NCBI RefSeq assembly: GCF_021442385.1
Contig: NZ_MUZA01000056.1
Coordinates: 1 to 41,352 of the forward strand
Direction: 5' to 3'
Length of the DNA stretch: 41,352 nt
DNA from: Micromonospora sp. MH99
GTDB taxonomy: Bacteria; Actinomycetota; Actinomycetes; Mycobacteriales; Micromonosporaceae
The notes beneath the pieces were generated by a model. The model was not told the origin of the DNA. It did not search any database and saw only the letters and a program-made list of their open reading frames with translations. A program made the translations under genes and the position numbers. Shown here one piece after another: positions 14,951 to 23,417 of this stretch (the stretch's first letter is position 1; the number at the start of each line of letters is the position of its first letter).

Positions 14951-17025
14951 TGGCCTGTCATCGTGGCTTCGCCGGTGCGGTTCACCGTGACTGTCACCGG
15001 TCTGCCGGCCACGCGGAGGTTGGCGGCGCGCACGGCGCCCAGTTCGGGGCCGGCCAGCGGGGTCAGCCGGACCGTTTCGCCGGGCACGTCGGGGTAGAGG
15101 CCCGTGGCGGCCTGGAGCAGCAGCACGGCACCCGCCGCGGCCCACGCCTGCGGCCGGCACGCCGCCGGGTACGGCACCGGGCGGTCGAGCAGCGCCCGGT
15201 CGTCGCCGCCGTACAGCTCCGGCATCCGGTAGTCGAACGCCTCGGCCGCCGCGAGCAGCCCCTCGGCCAGGCCGAGCGCGGCGTCGCGGTGCCCGCCGCG
15301 AGCCAGCCCGGCGAGCACGATCGCTGTGTCGTGGGTCCAGATCGAACCGCAGTGGTACGACAGCGGACTGAAGCCGGCGTCGTCGGTGGACATCGTCCGT
15401 AGTCCGAAGCCGCCGGTCAGCGTGTCGGTGGTGAGCAGGCGGGCGACCTGGGCCTCCTCCTCGACGGTGAGCAGGCCGGTGCCGAGCAGGTGACCGATGT
15501 TGCTGGTCAGTGAGTCGACGGGGCGCTTGTCGCGGTCGAGGGCCAGGGCGGGCTGCGGGCCGTACCGGCCGTCGACCCAGAAGCTGTCCCGGAACCGGCG
15601 GGCCAGCGTGGCGGCGTGCTCGCGCCAGCGGTCCCCATCGGGGCGGCCGAAGGCGTCCAGCAGGGCGGCGCCGTTCACCGCCGCCTCGTGCGCGTACCCC
15701 TGCACCTCGGCCAGCACGATGGGCGCGGTGGCCAGGGAGCCGTCGTGGAACCGTACGGCGTCGCCGGAGTCCTTCCAGCCCTGGTTGGACAGCCCGTGGC
15801 CGGTGGTGTCGACGTACTCGACGAGGCCGTCGCCGTCGGGGTCGGCGTGCTCGCCGAGCCAACGCAGGGCGGCCTCCAGGTGCGGCAGCAGAGGCTCGAT
15901 CTGCTCGGCCGGCAGGCCCCAGCGCCACGCGTCGTGCAGGAGGTTGACCCAGAGCATTGTGGCGTCGACGGTGCCGTAGTAGGCAGGCGGGAGGCGCAGC
16001 CCGTTCCCGGGCAGCGCGAACTCCTGCCCGCGCAGCTCGTGCAGGATCTTGCCGGGGGCCTCCCCGGTGGCCGGGTCGACGCGGGTGCCCTGGCGACGGG
16101 CGAGGACGCGCAGGGTGCCGGCGGCCAGGTCGGTGCCGAGCGGCAGCATCATCCGCGCCGCCCAGAGGCTGTCCCGGCCGAACAGGGTCAGGAACCAGGG
16201 CACTCCGGCGCCGAGGAAGACGTCCCCGGGGGCGCCGGTCTCGGCCAGGCGTAGCCCGCGCAGGTCGTCCAGGCTGCGGTCGAGGAAGCGGACCAGTCGC
16301 CGGTCGTCGGCGGTCACCTCGGGTCGGGCCCACTCCGGTTCGCCGCCCGGGGCGATCACCACGGCGCGCGGGTCGTCAACGGTCACCTGCCAGCGCAGCA
16401 CCGTCTCGCCCCCGGGTGGCAGGTCGATCGGCCAGGCCAGTCGGGGCGCGGTGGCCCGTTCGTCGGCGGTGAGCACGTCGGCGTCGGGCGCGGTGACGGT
16501 GACGGTGATGCCCTCCGCCGACCAGGTGAGCAGGCCCGGCTGGCCGGTCTTGGCCTCCAGCGGCACGGCCGCGCCACCGGACTTGACCACCTCGATGGGC
16601 GCCAGGTCGCAGCCGAGGTCGACGCTCACCGTGGCCCGTACGCCGACGGTGGCGGTGGAGACGATCCGCAGTTCCTCGGTGAGGCCGTTGCGAGTGGCCC
16701 GACGGAGCCGGTCGACGCGGACGGTGGGGTCGGGCGTGGGATCGCCGAGCCAGCGTGCCAGGGCCACGAAGCGGACGCCGTGCGGGCCGTCCGCGCCGCG
16801 AGTCAGCCCCTCCAGCTCCTGGTCGTCGACGCGCAGTTCGGCCCGGGAGAGCACGCGGGCGTCGGCGTGGAAGACGCCCTGGACACCGGTCGGGCGGATC
16901 TGCCCGGTCGCGTCCCCCAGCGCACTGGTCGGGGCGAGCACCACCCCCACCAACTCGTGCAGGAGGGGTTGCAGCTGGCGTTCGATCACGGTGCGGCTCC
17001 AGATCTCGGGGTGCGGGGCGGACAT
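14881..17025 (-). CDS. Glycogen-debranching-type glycosidase (amylo-alpha-1,6-glucosidase family)
   Basis: 714 residues. An N-terminal beta-sandwich domain of the GDE_N_bis type (about residues 15-210, with TGQIRPTGVQGVFHADARVL in the opening) precedes an (alpha/alpha)6 glycosidase barrel (about 240-650). Barrel motifs are WFLTLFGRDSLWAARMMLPL, ILHELRGQEFA, YYGTVDATMLWVNLLHDAW, NQGWKDSGDAVRF and YHCGSIWTHDTAIVLAGLAR. Such enzymes hydrolyse alpha-glucosidic bonds in glycogen-like or oligosaccharide substrates. No signal peptide is visible, so it is probably cytoplasmic. The Pro/Thr-rich tail (last ~20 residues) is encoded in the G-run region. Start ATG at 17025, divergent from the lacI gene with a shared regulatory region. 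The exact substrate is uncertain. Confidence 0.88.
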   Translation of the reverse strand: MSAPHPEIWSRTVIERQLQPLLHELVGVVLAPTSALGDATGQIRPTGVQGVFHADARVLSRAELRVDDQELEGLTRGADGPHGVRFVALARWLGDPTPDPTVRVDRLRRATRNGLTEELRIVSTATVGVRATVSVDLGCDLAPIEVVKSGGAAVPLEAKTGQPGLLTWSAEGITVTVTAPDADVLTADERATAPRLAWPIDLPPGGETVLRWQVTVDDPRAVVIAPGGEPEWARPEVTADDRRLVRFLDRSLDDLRGLRLAETGAPGDVFLGAGVPWFLTLFGRDSLWAARMMLPLGTDLAAGTLRVLARRQGTRVDPATGEAPGKILHELRGQEFALPGNGLRLPPAYYGTVDATMLWVNLLHDAWRWGLPAEQIEPLLPHLEAALRWLGEHADPDGDGLVEYVDTTGHGLSNQGWKDSGDAVRFHDGSLATAPIVLAEVQGYAHEAAVNGAALLDAFGRPDGDRWREHAATLARRFRDSFWVDGRYGPQPALALDRDKRPVDSLTSNIGHLLGTGLLTVEEEAQVARLLTTDTLTGGFGLRTMSTDDAGFSPLSYHCGSIWTHDTAIVLAGLARGGHRDAALGLAEGLLAAAEAFDYRMPELYGGDDRALLDRPVPYPAACRPQAWAAAGAVLLLQAATGLYPDVPGETVRLTPLAGPELGAVRAANLRVAGRPVTVTVNRTGEATMTGHPTPLKTSNLPTQRHPRTPSNPR

Positions 17026-17073
17026 CTTGACAACGCGGCCCCTGGCGGTGCAAAGTGCGAAACATTCCAGAAA

Positions 17074-17117
17074 CTTGAACGATCTAATCCTGCACTATCC
17101 GAATTGGATCGTTCAAG
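17074..17117. promoter_or_regulatory. Paired operator-like inverted repeat for the LacI regulator
   Basis: CTTGAACGATC (17074-17084) is perfectly repeated in inverse as GATCGTTCAAG (17107-17117). Each half is also an imperfect palindrome centred on CG (approximating TTGAACGTTCAA), as LacI-family operators usually are. The two CG centres are 30 bp apart, about three helical turns. It sits between the divergent glycosidase and lacI starts. TTGAAC in each arm also resembles a -35 box on either strand, so binding could block both promoters. Operator role is inference. Confidence 0.6.
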
Positions 17118-17134
17118 ACGGCGAGAGGGATTAA

Positions 17135-18124
17135 GTGCCCGAGAAGGTAACCATTGCGACGGTGGCCCGGCACGCCCGAGTGAGCCGGCAGACGGTCTCC
17201 AACGTGCTCAACGCGCCGCACATCGTGCGGCAGGAGACCCGCCAGCGGGTCGAGGACGCGATCAACGCGCTCGGCTACCGGGCCAACCAGGCGGCCCGAC
17301 AGATGCGCACCGGCCGGTCCCGCCTCATCGCCGCCCGGATCGAGCCGACCCGCGACGGCATCAACGGCTCCGTCCTCGACCGCTTCCTGCACGGCCTCAC
17401 CGAGACCGCCGACGCCGCCGGCTACCGGGTGCTGCTCTACACCGCCACCGACGACGATCGGGAGATCGCCACCTACGACGACCTGCTCGGCACGTACGAG
17501 CTGGACGCGTTCGTGCTCGTCGGCACCAAGTACGGCGACCCGCGTACCGCCTGGCTCGCCGACCGGGACGTGCCGTTCGTGACCTTCGGCCGTCCGTGGG
17601 ACGCGCTCGACGCGCACCCCTGGGTCGACGTGGACGGCGCCGCCGGGACCGCCGCCGCGACCCGGCACCTGCTCGACGCCGGGCACCGGCGGATCGCGTT
17701 CATCGGCTGGCCCCTCGGGTCCGGTGTGGGCGACGACCGGCGGGCCGGCTGGCAGGACGCGCTGCGCGCCGCCGGTGTCGACCCGGCGGGGCTGCACCGC
17801 GAGACCGAGGACGGCATCGCCGAGGGCGAACACCTGATGCGGGACCTGCTGGCCGCCGACGCGCCGACCGCGGTGGTCTGCGCCAGCGACTCGCTCGCCC
17901 TCGGCGCGCTCCAGGCCATCCGGGGCACCGACCCACCGGTGTCGGTGATCGGCTTCGACGACACGCCGGTCGCCGCGGCGGTGGGGCTGGCCAGCGTCAG
18001 CCAACCGCTCGGCGAGGCCGCCGCCCGCTGCGTGGACCTGCTCACCGGAGTCCTCGACGGCCACCACGAGACCCCCACCCACGTGCTGCTCCAGCCCTCG
18101 CTGGCGCTTCGGCACACCGCGTAG
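17135..18124 (+). CDS. LacI-family transcriptional regulator
   Basis: 329 residues. The N-terminal helix-turn-helix (VTIATVARHARVSRQTVSNV, residues ~5-24) and hinge helix (RANQAARQMRTGRS) are typical of LacI/GalR. The rest is a periplasmic-binding-like sensor (VVCASDSLALGALQAIRG, VIGFDDTPVAAA). It probably binds a sugar and controls the adjacent importer and the divergent glycosidase. GTG 17135 follows GAGAGGG. The paired operator upstream suggests autoregulation. The next gene starts 24 nt later, so lacI may be co-transcribed with the importer. Confidence 0.92.
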   Translation: MPEKVTIATVARHARVSRQTVSNVLNAPHIVRQETRQRVEDAINALGYRANQAARQMRTGRSRLIAARIEPTRDGINGSVLDRFLHGLTETADAAGYRVLLYTATDDDREIATYDDLLGTYELDAFVLVGTKYGDPRTAWLADRDVPFVTFGRPWDALDAHPWVDVDGAAGTAAATRHLLDAGHRRIAFIGWPLGSGVGDDRRAGWQDALRAAGVDPAGLHRETEDGIAEGEHLMRDLLAADAPTAVVCASDSLALGALQAIRGTDPPVSVIGFDDTPVAAAVGLASVSQPLGEAAARCVDLLTGVLDGHHETPTHVLLQPSLALRHTA

Positions 18125-18148
18125 TCCCATCCCCCACCAGGAGAGAAC

Positions 18149-19399
18149 ATGGCACCCAGAACCCTTACCCGGGCCGCGGTGGCCGGCCTCGCCGCCGTCG
18201 CCCTTCTCGGGTCCGCGGCCTGCGGCAGCGGCTTCGACGACTCGTCCGGCGACGCCGCCCAGTCCAGCGGACCGGCCAGCCTCCAGATCCTGATCGGATC
18301 CTCCGGCGAGGCCGAGACCAAGGCCGTGCAGGACGCCGCGGCGAAGTGGGCCAGCAGCTCCGGCAACACCGCCACGGTCACCCCGGCGCAGGACCTCACC
18401 CAGCAGCTCGGCCAGGGTCTCGCCGGTGGCACCCCGCCGGACGTCTTCTACGTGGACGCGGCCCGCTTCGCCGACTACGCGAGCGTCGGCGCGTTGGAGC
18501 CGTACGGCGACAAGATCTCCAACCCGGACGACTTCTACGAGAGCCTGCGCACCACCTTCACGTACGACGGCAAGCTCTACTGCGCGCCCAAGGACTTCTC
18601 CACCCTGGCCCTGCAGATCAACACAGACCTGTGGGCGAAGGCCGGGCTGACCGACGCCGACGTGCCGACCACCTGGGACCAGCTCACCGCGACCGCCCAG
18701 AAGATCAAGGCGAAGGGGCAGGTCGCCCTGGCCCTCGGCGACACCAGGGACCGCATCGGCGCCTTCCTCGTGCAGAACGGCGGCTGGCTGCTGAGCAAGG
18801 ACGGCAAGCAGCCGACCGCCGACACCCCGGAGAACCTGGCCGCCCTCCAGTACGTCAAGTCCCTGCTCACCTCGGGCCTGGCCAAGTACCCGAAGCAGCT
18901 CGACTCGGGCTGGTCAGGTGAGGCGTTCGGCAAGGGCAAGGCCGTCATGACCATCGAGGGCAACTGGATCAAGGGCGCCCTGCAGAACGACTTCCCGAAC
19001 GTGAAGTACAAGGTGGTGGCGCTGCCGGCCGGCCCGAAGGGCCAGGGCACCCTCTCCTTCACCCAGTGCTGGGGCATCGCGGCGAAGAGCAAGTACAAGG
19101 ACCAGGCCATCAAGTTCGTCGAGGCGATGACCAGCGGTGAGCAGCAGCTGACGTTCGCGAAGGCGGTAGGTGTCATGCCGTCGCGGCAGTCGGTGCGCGA
19201 CCAGTACACGGCGGCCTCCCCGGCCGACAAGGTGTTCATCGACGGCGCCGCGTACGCCCAGGGCCCGGTGAACGCGCCGAAGATGGACAGCGTCCTCAAG
19301 GACCTCGACACGGGTCTGCAGAGCCTGACCAACGGCGACCCGAAGACCGTGCTGCAGAACTTCGACAAGAACGCCAAGGCGGCGCTCGGCGGCAGCTGA
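18149..19399 (+). CDS. ABC sugar transporter, extracellular solute-binding lipoprotein
   Basis: 416 residues. Lipoprotein signal: basic start, hydrophobic VAGLAAVALLGSAAC with the lipobox cysteine at C25. The mature protein is of extracellular solute-binding protein family 1 (ILIGSSGEAETKAVQDAAAKW, PPDVFYVD, FTYDGKLYCAPKDFSTLALQ, KGKAVMTIEGNWIKG, FTQCWGIAAKSKYKDQA). It would capture an oligosaccharide outside the membrane and pass it to the two permeases downstream. Strong AGGAGA site before ATG 18149. A GC-rich hairpin follows its stop. The glycosidase neighbour points to an alpha-glucoside, but this is inference. Confidence 0.93.
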   Translation: MAPRTLTRAAVAGLAAVALLGSAACGSGFDDSSGDAAQSSGPASLQILIGSSGEAETKAVQDAAAKWASSSGNTATVTPAQDLTQQLGQGLAGGTPPDVFYVDAARFADYASVGALEPYGDKISNPDDFYESLRTTFTYDGKLYCAPKDFSTLALQINTDLWAKAGLTDADVPTTWDQLTATAQKIKAKGQVALALGDTRDRIGAFLVQNGGWLLSKDGKQPTADTPENLAALQYVKSLLTSGLAKYPKQLDSGWSGEAFGKGKAVMTIEGNWIKGALQNDFPNVKYKVVALPAGPKGQGTLSFTQCWGIAAKSKYKDQAIKFVEAMTSGEQQLTFAKAVGVMPSRQSVRDQYTAASPADKVFIDGAAYAQGPVNAPKMDSVLKDLDTGLQSLTNGDPKTVLQNFDKNAKAALGGS

Positions 19400-19407
19400 G
19401 GTGACGG

Positions 19408-19437
19408 CGGGGGCCCCGACGACGAGCGGGGCCCCCG
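19408..19437 (+). terminator. Intercistronic 11-bp hairpin after the binding-protein gene
   Basis: CGGGGGCCCCG (19408-19418), loop ACGACGAG, CGGGGCCCCCG (19427-19437). It lies between the binding-protein gene and the first permease. In sugar ABC operons such stems protect or partly terminate the upstream message, giving more binding protein than permease. Here that role is inferred. Confidence 0.6.
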
Positions 19438-19473
19438 TCCGCACCTTCGGCCCGAGACAAGGAGGGAGGGGAG

Positions 19474-20595
19474 ATGGCAACCGAGACACTGACCGCCGTG
19501 GCCACCGCGCCCGGGACGAGCCCTCGGCGACGGCGCGGAGGCGTACGCGGCAACGAGAACCTCGCCGGCTGGCTCTTCGTCGCGCCGGTGATCGTCATCC
19601 TGGGGCTGTTCCTGCTGCTGCCGATCCTGATGGCGCTCTGGGTCAGCCTGATCGACTGGAACGGGCAGGGCAGCCCGTTCACCGGCGACGTCCCGTTCGT
19701 CGGCGCGCACAACTACACCCAGTTGTTCACCGAGGACGGGCTGGCCCGCCGCGATTTCATGACGAGCATCCGCAACAACATCTACTACGTGGCGATAGTG
19801 GTGCCGGCCCAGACCGTGCTCGCGCTCGGGCTGGCGCTGGTGGTCAACAACCGGATGCTCAAGGGCAAGAGCTTCTTCCGCAGCGCGTTCTACTTCCCCT
19901 CGGTCACCAGCTCGGTCGCGATCAGCGTGGTGTTCCTGTTCCTCTTCGCCAACTCCGGCGCGGTGAACGCGCTGCTCGGCTTCTTCGGGATCGACGGGCC
20001 GGAGTGGTTCGCCGACTCCCGGGGCGTGCTGCACCTGCTCCTCGGCGCGGTGGGCGTCGACTCACCCCCGGCGGCCCTCACCGACGGCGGCCCGTTCGGG
20101 CTGACCTGGTGGGACTGGCTGGCCGGCCCCAGCGTGGCGATGATCTCGATCATCACGCTGGTCGTCTGGACCACCTCCGGCACGTTCATGCTGATGTTCC
20201 TGGCCGGCCTGCAGAACGTGCCGGTGACGCTGGACGAGGCCAGCACGCTCGACGGAGCCTCGGCCTGGCAGCGGTTCCGCCACGTGACGCTGCCGATGAT
20301 CCGGCCGACCACGTTCCTGGTGCTCACCCTCGGCATGATCGGCTCCTGGCAGGTCTTCGACCAGGTGTACGTCATGAGCCAGGGCGACCCGGCCAAGACC
20401 ACCCTCACCCCGGCGTACCTGTCGTACCGGACCGCGTTCCGCGACTTCGACTACGGCTCCGGCGCGGCGATCTCCTTCGTGCTGTTCCTGATCATCATCG
20501 TGCTCACGCTGATCCAGCGCCGGGCGCTCGCCGAGCGGGACACCGACCGGCCGCGCCGCGGCTGGCGGCGTCGACGCGTACCGGAGAGGTCCTGA
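19474..20595 (+). CDS. ABC sugar transporter permease (MalF/UgpA type)
   Basis: 373-residue inner-membrane permease. First helix LAGWLFVAPVIVILGLFLLL (about residues 29-48), at least five more helices, and the cytoplasmic EAA loop EASTLDGASAWQRFRHVTLP that docks with the ATPase. It is longer than the usual ~300 residues: an extracytoplasmic insertion (about residues 165-210, DSRGVLHLLLGAVGVDSPPA and onward) separates two helices. An Arg-rich C-terminus ends RRRRVPERS. ATG 19474 has GGAGGGAGGGGAG upstream. The next gene starts one base after its stop. Confidence 0.93.
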   Translation: MATETLTAVATAPGTSPRRRRGGVRGNENLAGWLFVAPVIVILGLFLLLPILMALWVSLIDWNGQGSPFTGDVPFVGAHNYTQLFTEDGLARRDFMTSIRNNIYYVAIVVPAQTVLALGLALVVNNRMLKGKSFFRSAFYFPSVTSSVAISVVFLFLFANSGAVNALLGFFGIDGPEWFADSRGVLHLLLGAVGVDSPPAALTDGGPFGLTWWDWLAGPSVAMISIITLVVWTTSGTFMLMFLAGLQNVPVTLDEASTLDGASAWQRFRHVTLPMIRPTTFLVLTLGMIGSWQVFDQVYVMSQGDPAKTTLTPAYLSYRTAFRDFDYGSGAAISFVLFLIIIVLTLIQRRALAERDTDRPRRGWRRRRVPERS

Positions 20596-20596
20596 C

Positions 20597-21484
20597 ATGG
20601 CCGTGTCGACCGACCGCCCGGCGGCGGCGCCCGCGCGCGGCGACCAGCGCGCGGCCCGCACCCTGGCCACCCGCTTTCTGGGGTACGCCACGCTTGTCTT
20701 CTTCGGGCTGGTGTTCCTCTATCCGTTCGTCATCCAGATCGCGAGCTCGTTCAAGACCGAGCCCGACGCGGCGGCGAACCCGCTCTCGCCGTTCCCGGAC
20801 CCGCTCAGCCTGGCCGGTTTCGAGCGGATCTTCGCCGGCACCAACTTTCCGCTCTGGCTGGGCAACTCGCTGCTGGTCACCGTGCTGGTGACCCTCGGCC
20901 GGGTGTTCTTCGACTCGCTCGCCGGGTACGCGTTGGCCCGGCTGCGGTTCGCCGGTCGAGGCGGGCTGTTCGCCGCGGTCATCGCGGTGATGGCGGTGCC
21001 CGGCGTGGTACTGCTGATCCCGAAGTTCCTGGTGCTCAACCAGCTCGGCATCTACAACAGCTACGCCGGCCTCGTGGTGCCGCTGCTGGCCGATGCAGCC
21101 GGAGTGTTCATCATGAAGCAGTTCTTCGAGTCGATCCCGGTGAGCGTGGAGGAGGCCGCCCGCATCGACGGGGCGAGCATCTTTCGCACCTTCTGGTCGG
21201 TGGTGCTGCCGATGGCGAAGCCGGCGCTGATCACCCTGACCATCCTGTCGTTCCAGGGCTCCTGGAACGAGTTCCCGCACAGCCTCGTGTCGGTGCAGGA
21301 CCCGGACCTGTTCACCCTGCCGCGCGGCCTTGCCGACCTGGTCAGCGGCTCGCTGGGCAGCGGCACCCAGTACCCGCTCAAGCTGGGCGCGGCGCTGCTC
21401 GCCACCATCCCGGTGGCGATCATCTTCGTGGTGTTCCAGCGCTACTTCGTCCGCGACGCCAACGACGGCGCGGACAAGGGCTGA
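20597..21484 (+). CDS. ABC sugar transporter permease (MalG/UgpE type)
   Basis: 295-residue partner permease. Six helices are evident, beginning FLGYATLVFFGLVFLYPFVI. The family loop is EAARIDGASIFRTFWSVVLP, followed by PALITLTILSFQGSWNEF. It ends with FQRYFVRDANDGADKG. ATG 20597 is one base after the previous stop, so the permeases are translationally linked. No ATP-binding subunit gene is in the cluster. In many actinomycetes one shared ATPase (MsiK) energises such importers; that is expected here but not visible. Confidence 0.93.
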   Translation: MAVSTDRPAAAPARGDQRAARTLATRFLGYATLVFFGLVFLYPFVIQIASSFKTEPDAAANPLSPFPDPLSLAGFERIFAGTNFPLWLGNSLLVTVLVTLGRVFFDSLAGYALARLRFAGRGGLFAAVIAVMAVPGVVLLIPKFLVLNQLGIYNSYAGLVVPLLADAAGVFIMKQFFESIPVSVEEAARIDGASIFRTFWSVVLPMAKPALITLTILSFQGSWNEFPHSLVSVQDPDLFTLPRGLADLVSGSLGSGTQYPLKLGAALLATIPVAIIFVVFQRYFVRDANDGADKG

Positions 21485-21489
21485 CCCCG

Positions 21490-21532
21490 GACCGACAGTG
21501 GCGGCCTCGCGTCGGGGCCGCCGCTGCCGGTC
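21490..21532. terminator. Bidirectional terminator between importer and GNAT
   Basis: GACCGACAGTGGCGGC (21490-21505) and GCCGCCGCTGCCGGTC (21517-21532) pair over 16 positions with one mismatch and one G-U; loop 11 nt. It sits between convergent genes and reaches the last two bases of the minus-strand GNAT stop codon. Confidence 0.65.
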
Positions 21533-22106
21533 AGTCGGCCTTCTCCGGCGGAACGGCCACGTGCAGGCGCACCTGAGGCACCAGCATGTCGTCGACGTCC
21601 AGCGCCCGGGCCGCCCCGTCGGGCTCCCAACCGGTGCTGGTGAGGAACGTGCGGGTCGCCTCGTCACCGTCGAACGCCCAGGCCACCGCCCGGCTCATGC
21701 CGTCCTCGCGCCACAGGTCGACGGCGGCGGCGAGCAGCCGGCTGCCGTGCCCCCGCCGGCCCCAGCGCGGCTCGACCAGCAGGTCGGTCACCGCCGCCAC
21801 GTCCGGGCCGAGCGCGTCGGCCGGCTCACCCGGGGCGAGCGCCTCGCCGTCGGCCGGACCGGAGGCGGCGAACCCCACCAGATACGATTGCTCGGCCTGT
21901 TCGACGGCGACCAGCACCCGGTGCGCGCCCGAGGGCGGCTCCAGCACCGCGGCGCTCCACCGCCTGGCGAGGAACGCCTCGTCCAGGTTGTCGAGCACAT
22001 GCCGAGGCAGGATCCGGCGGTACGCGACCCGCCAGGTCGCGAGCTGGATGCGTGCGATCTCGCCGGCGTCCTCGGGACGCGCCGGGCGGACGTACCCGAG
22101 AGCCAT
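21531..22106 (-). CDS. GNAT-family N-acetyltransferase
   Basis: 191 residues. Opening YVRPARPEDAGEIARIQLATWRVAYRRILP is that of GNAT proteins, read here as two adjoining segments. The acetyl-CoA loop is VEPRWGRRGHGSRLLAAAVD, with the R-R-G-x-G-S turn. AFDGDEATRTFLTSTGWEPDG follows as the C-terminal strand-helix. Substrate unknown. TAGGCT ends 8 nt before the ATG on the minus strand and no Shine-Dalgarno is visible, so it may be leaderless. It is divergent from the GT87 gene. Confidence 0.85.
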   Translation of the reverse strand: MALGYVRPARPEDAGEIARIQLATWRVAYRRILPRHVLDNLDEAFLARRWSAAVLEPPSGAHRVLVAVEQAEQSYLVGFAASGPADGEALAPGEPADALGPDVAAVTDLLVEPRWGRRGHGSRLLAAAVDLWREDGMSRAVAWAFDGDEATRTFLTSTGWEPDGAARALDVDDMLVPQVRLHVAVPPEKAD

Positions 22107-22142
22107 GGGACGGGAGCCTACTCAAGGGCCAGGGAGGCGACG

Positions 22143-23417
22143 GTGGCGCAGGGTGCCAACAGGACGACCGTGCAGGTCGTCGGGGTGGTGGTGCTCGCCG
22201 CGGCGGTCACCGCGTTCCTCGCCGTCGCGGCCGTCCGGCACGGATTCTTCGACCTCAAGGTCTACTACGGCGCGTTGACGTGGTGGGTGCACGACGGCGG
22301 CGAGATTTACGACTACCTCAAACCCGGCACCCAGTACGGCTTCACGTACCCGCCGTTCGCGGCGCTGGTCATGCTGCCGATGGCGTACCTGCCGTGGTCG
22401 GCCGCGATCGTGGTGAGCGTGCTCGCCAGCGTGGTCAGCACGACGGTGCTGATCTGGTGGCTGGTCGACCCGATCGCCCGTCGCGCCGGCTGGACCCGGT
22501 GGTTCGCGCTCGCCGTCGCGCTCTGCCTGGCCGCCGCCTTCGAGCCGATGCGGGAGACGGTGAACTTCGGCCAGGTCAACACGCTGCTGCTCTTCCTGGT
22601 GGCGGTGGACCTGCTGCGGCTGCTGCCGGCCGGCAACCGGTGGGCCGGGGTGGGCATCGGCGTGGCCACCGCGATCAAGCTGACCCCGGGCATCTTCATC
22701 CTCTATCTGCTGGTCACCGGGCGGTGGCGGGCGGCGCTCACCGCCAGCGGCACGACCGCCGGGGTGACGTTGCTGGCCGGCGCGCTCTTCCCGGACGCCT
22801 CCCGCGAGTTCTGGACCGAGGCGCTGTGGAACACCGGGCGGGTCGGCGAGCTGGCATTCGTCTCCAACCAGTCACTGCGCGGGGTGGTCGCCCGGCTCGA
22901 CCCGCAGCACCCGAGCACAGTGCTCTGGCTGCTGCTGGTGCTCGGCGCCCTGGCGCTCTGGGCCTGGCGGTCCCGCGCGGCCGTCGCCGCCGGTGACGAG
23001 GCGACCGGCCTGGCCCTGACCGGAGCGGTGATGTGCCTGGTCAGCCCGGTCACCTGGGTGCACCACCTGGTCTGGCTGCTGCCCGGGCTGATCCTGCTTG
23101 TCGACAACGCGATGGCCGCGCCGGCCGGGCGCCGCCGGCGCGTCCTGCTGGCCGCCGCGACCATCGGGTACGTGCTGCTGATCAGCCGCACCGTCTGGTT
23201 CTGGGAGAAGGACTTCACAGGTGTCGACGGCTTCGTCGGCAGCAACGCGTACGTCTGGATCAGCCTCGCCCTGCTGGCCTTCCTGCCGGTCCGCCGGTGG
23301 CTGACACCTGGTGGGTCAGTGGTCGAGACGGCCGGAGTACCGCAGCTCGACAAGCCCGACCGGCCCGCGCCCGCCGGCGAGCGGCACCTGGTAGGTCGAT
23401 CGCTCACCGTCCGGTGA
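22143..23417 (+). CDS. GT87-family polyprenyl-phosphate mannosyltransferase-like membrane protein
   Basis: 424 residues with about ten membrane spans. It belongs by pattern to glycosyltransferase family 87 (formerly DUF2029), whose actinobacterial members add alpha-1,2-mannose to phosphatidylinositol mannosides and lipoarabinomannan from polyprenyl-phosphomannose. Diagnostic pieces are FFDLKVYYGAL, TYPPFAALVMLPMAYLP, FGQVNTLLLFLVAVDLL, ATAIKLTPGIFILYLL, SNQSLRGVVARL and VSPVTWVHHLVWLLPGLILL. GTG 22143 follows AGGGAGG. The last ~34 residues (after RRWLTPGG) are polar and lie antisense over the 3' end of the GNAT gene at 23316. The exact acceptor is unknown. Confidence 0.85.
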   Translation: MAQGANRTTVQVVGVVVLAAAVTAFLAVAAVRHGFFDLKVYYGALTWWVHDGGEIYDYLKPGTQYGFTYPPFAALVMLPMAYLPWSAAIVVSVLASVVSTTVLIWWLVDPIARRAGWTRWFALAVALCLAAAFEPMRETVNFGQVNTLLLFLVAVDLLRLLPAGNRWAGVGIGVATAIKLTPGIFILYLLVTGRWRAALTASGTTAGVTLLAGALFPDASREFWTEALWNTGRVGELAFVSNQSLRGVVARLDPQHPSTVLWLLLVLGALALWAWRSRAAVAAGDEATGLALTGAVMCLVSPVTWVHHLVWLLPGLILLVDNAMAAPAGRRRRVLLAAATIGYVLLISRTVWFWEKDFTGVDGFVGSNAYVWISLALLAFLPVRRWLTPGGSVVETAGVPQLDKPDRPAPAGERHLVGRSLTVR

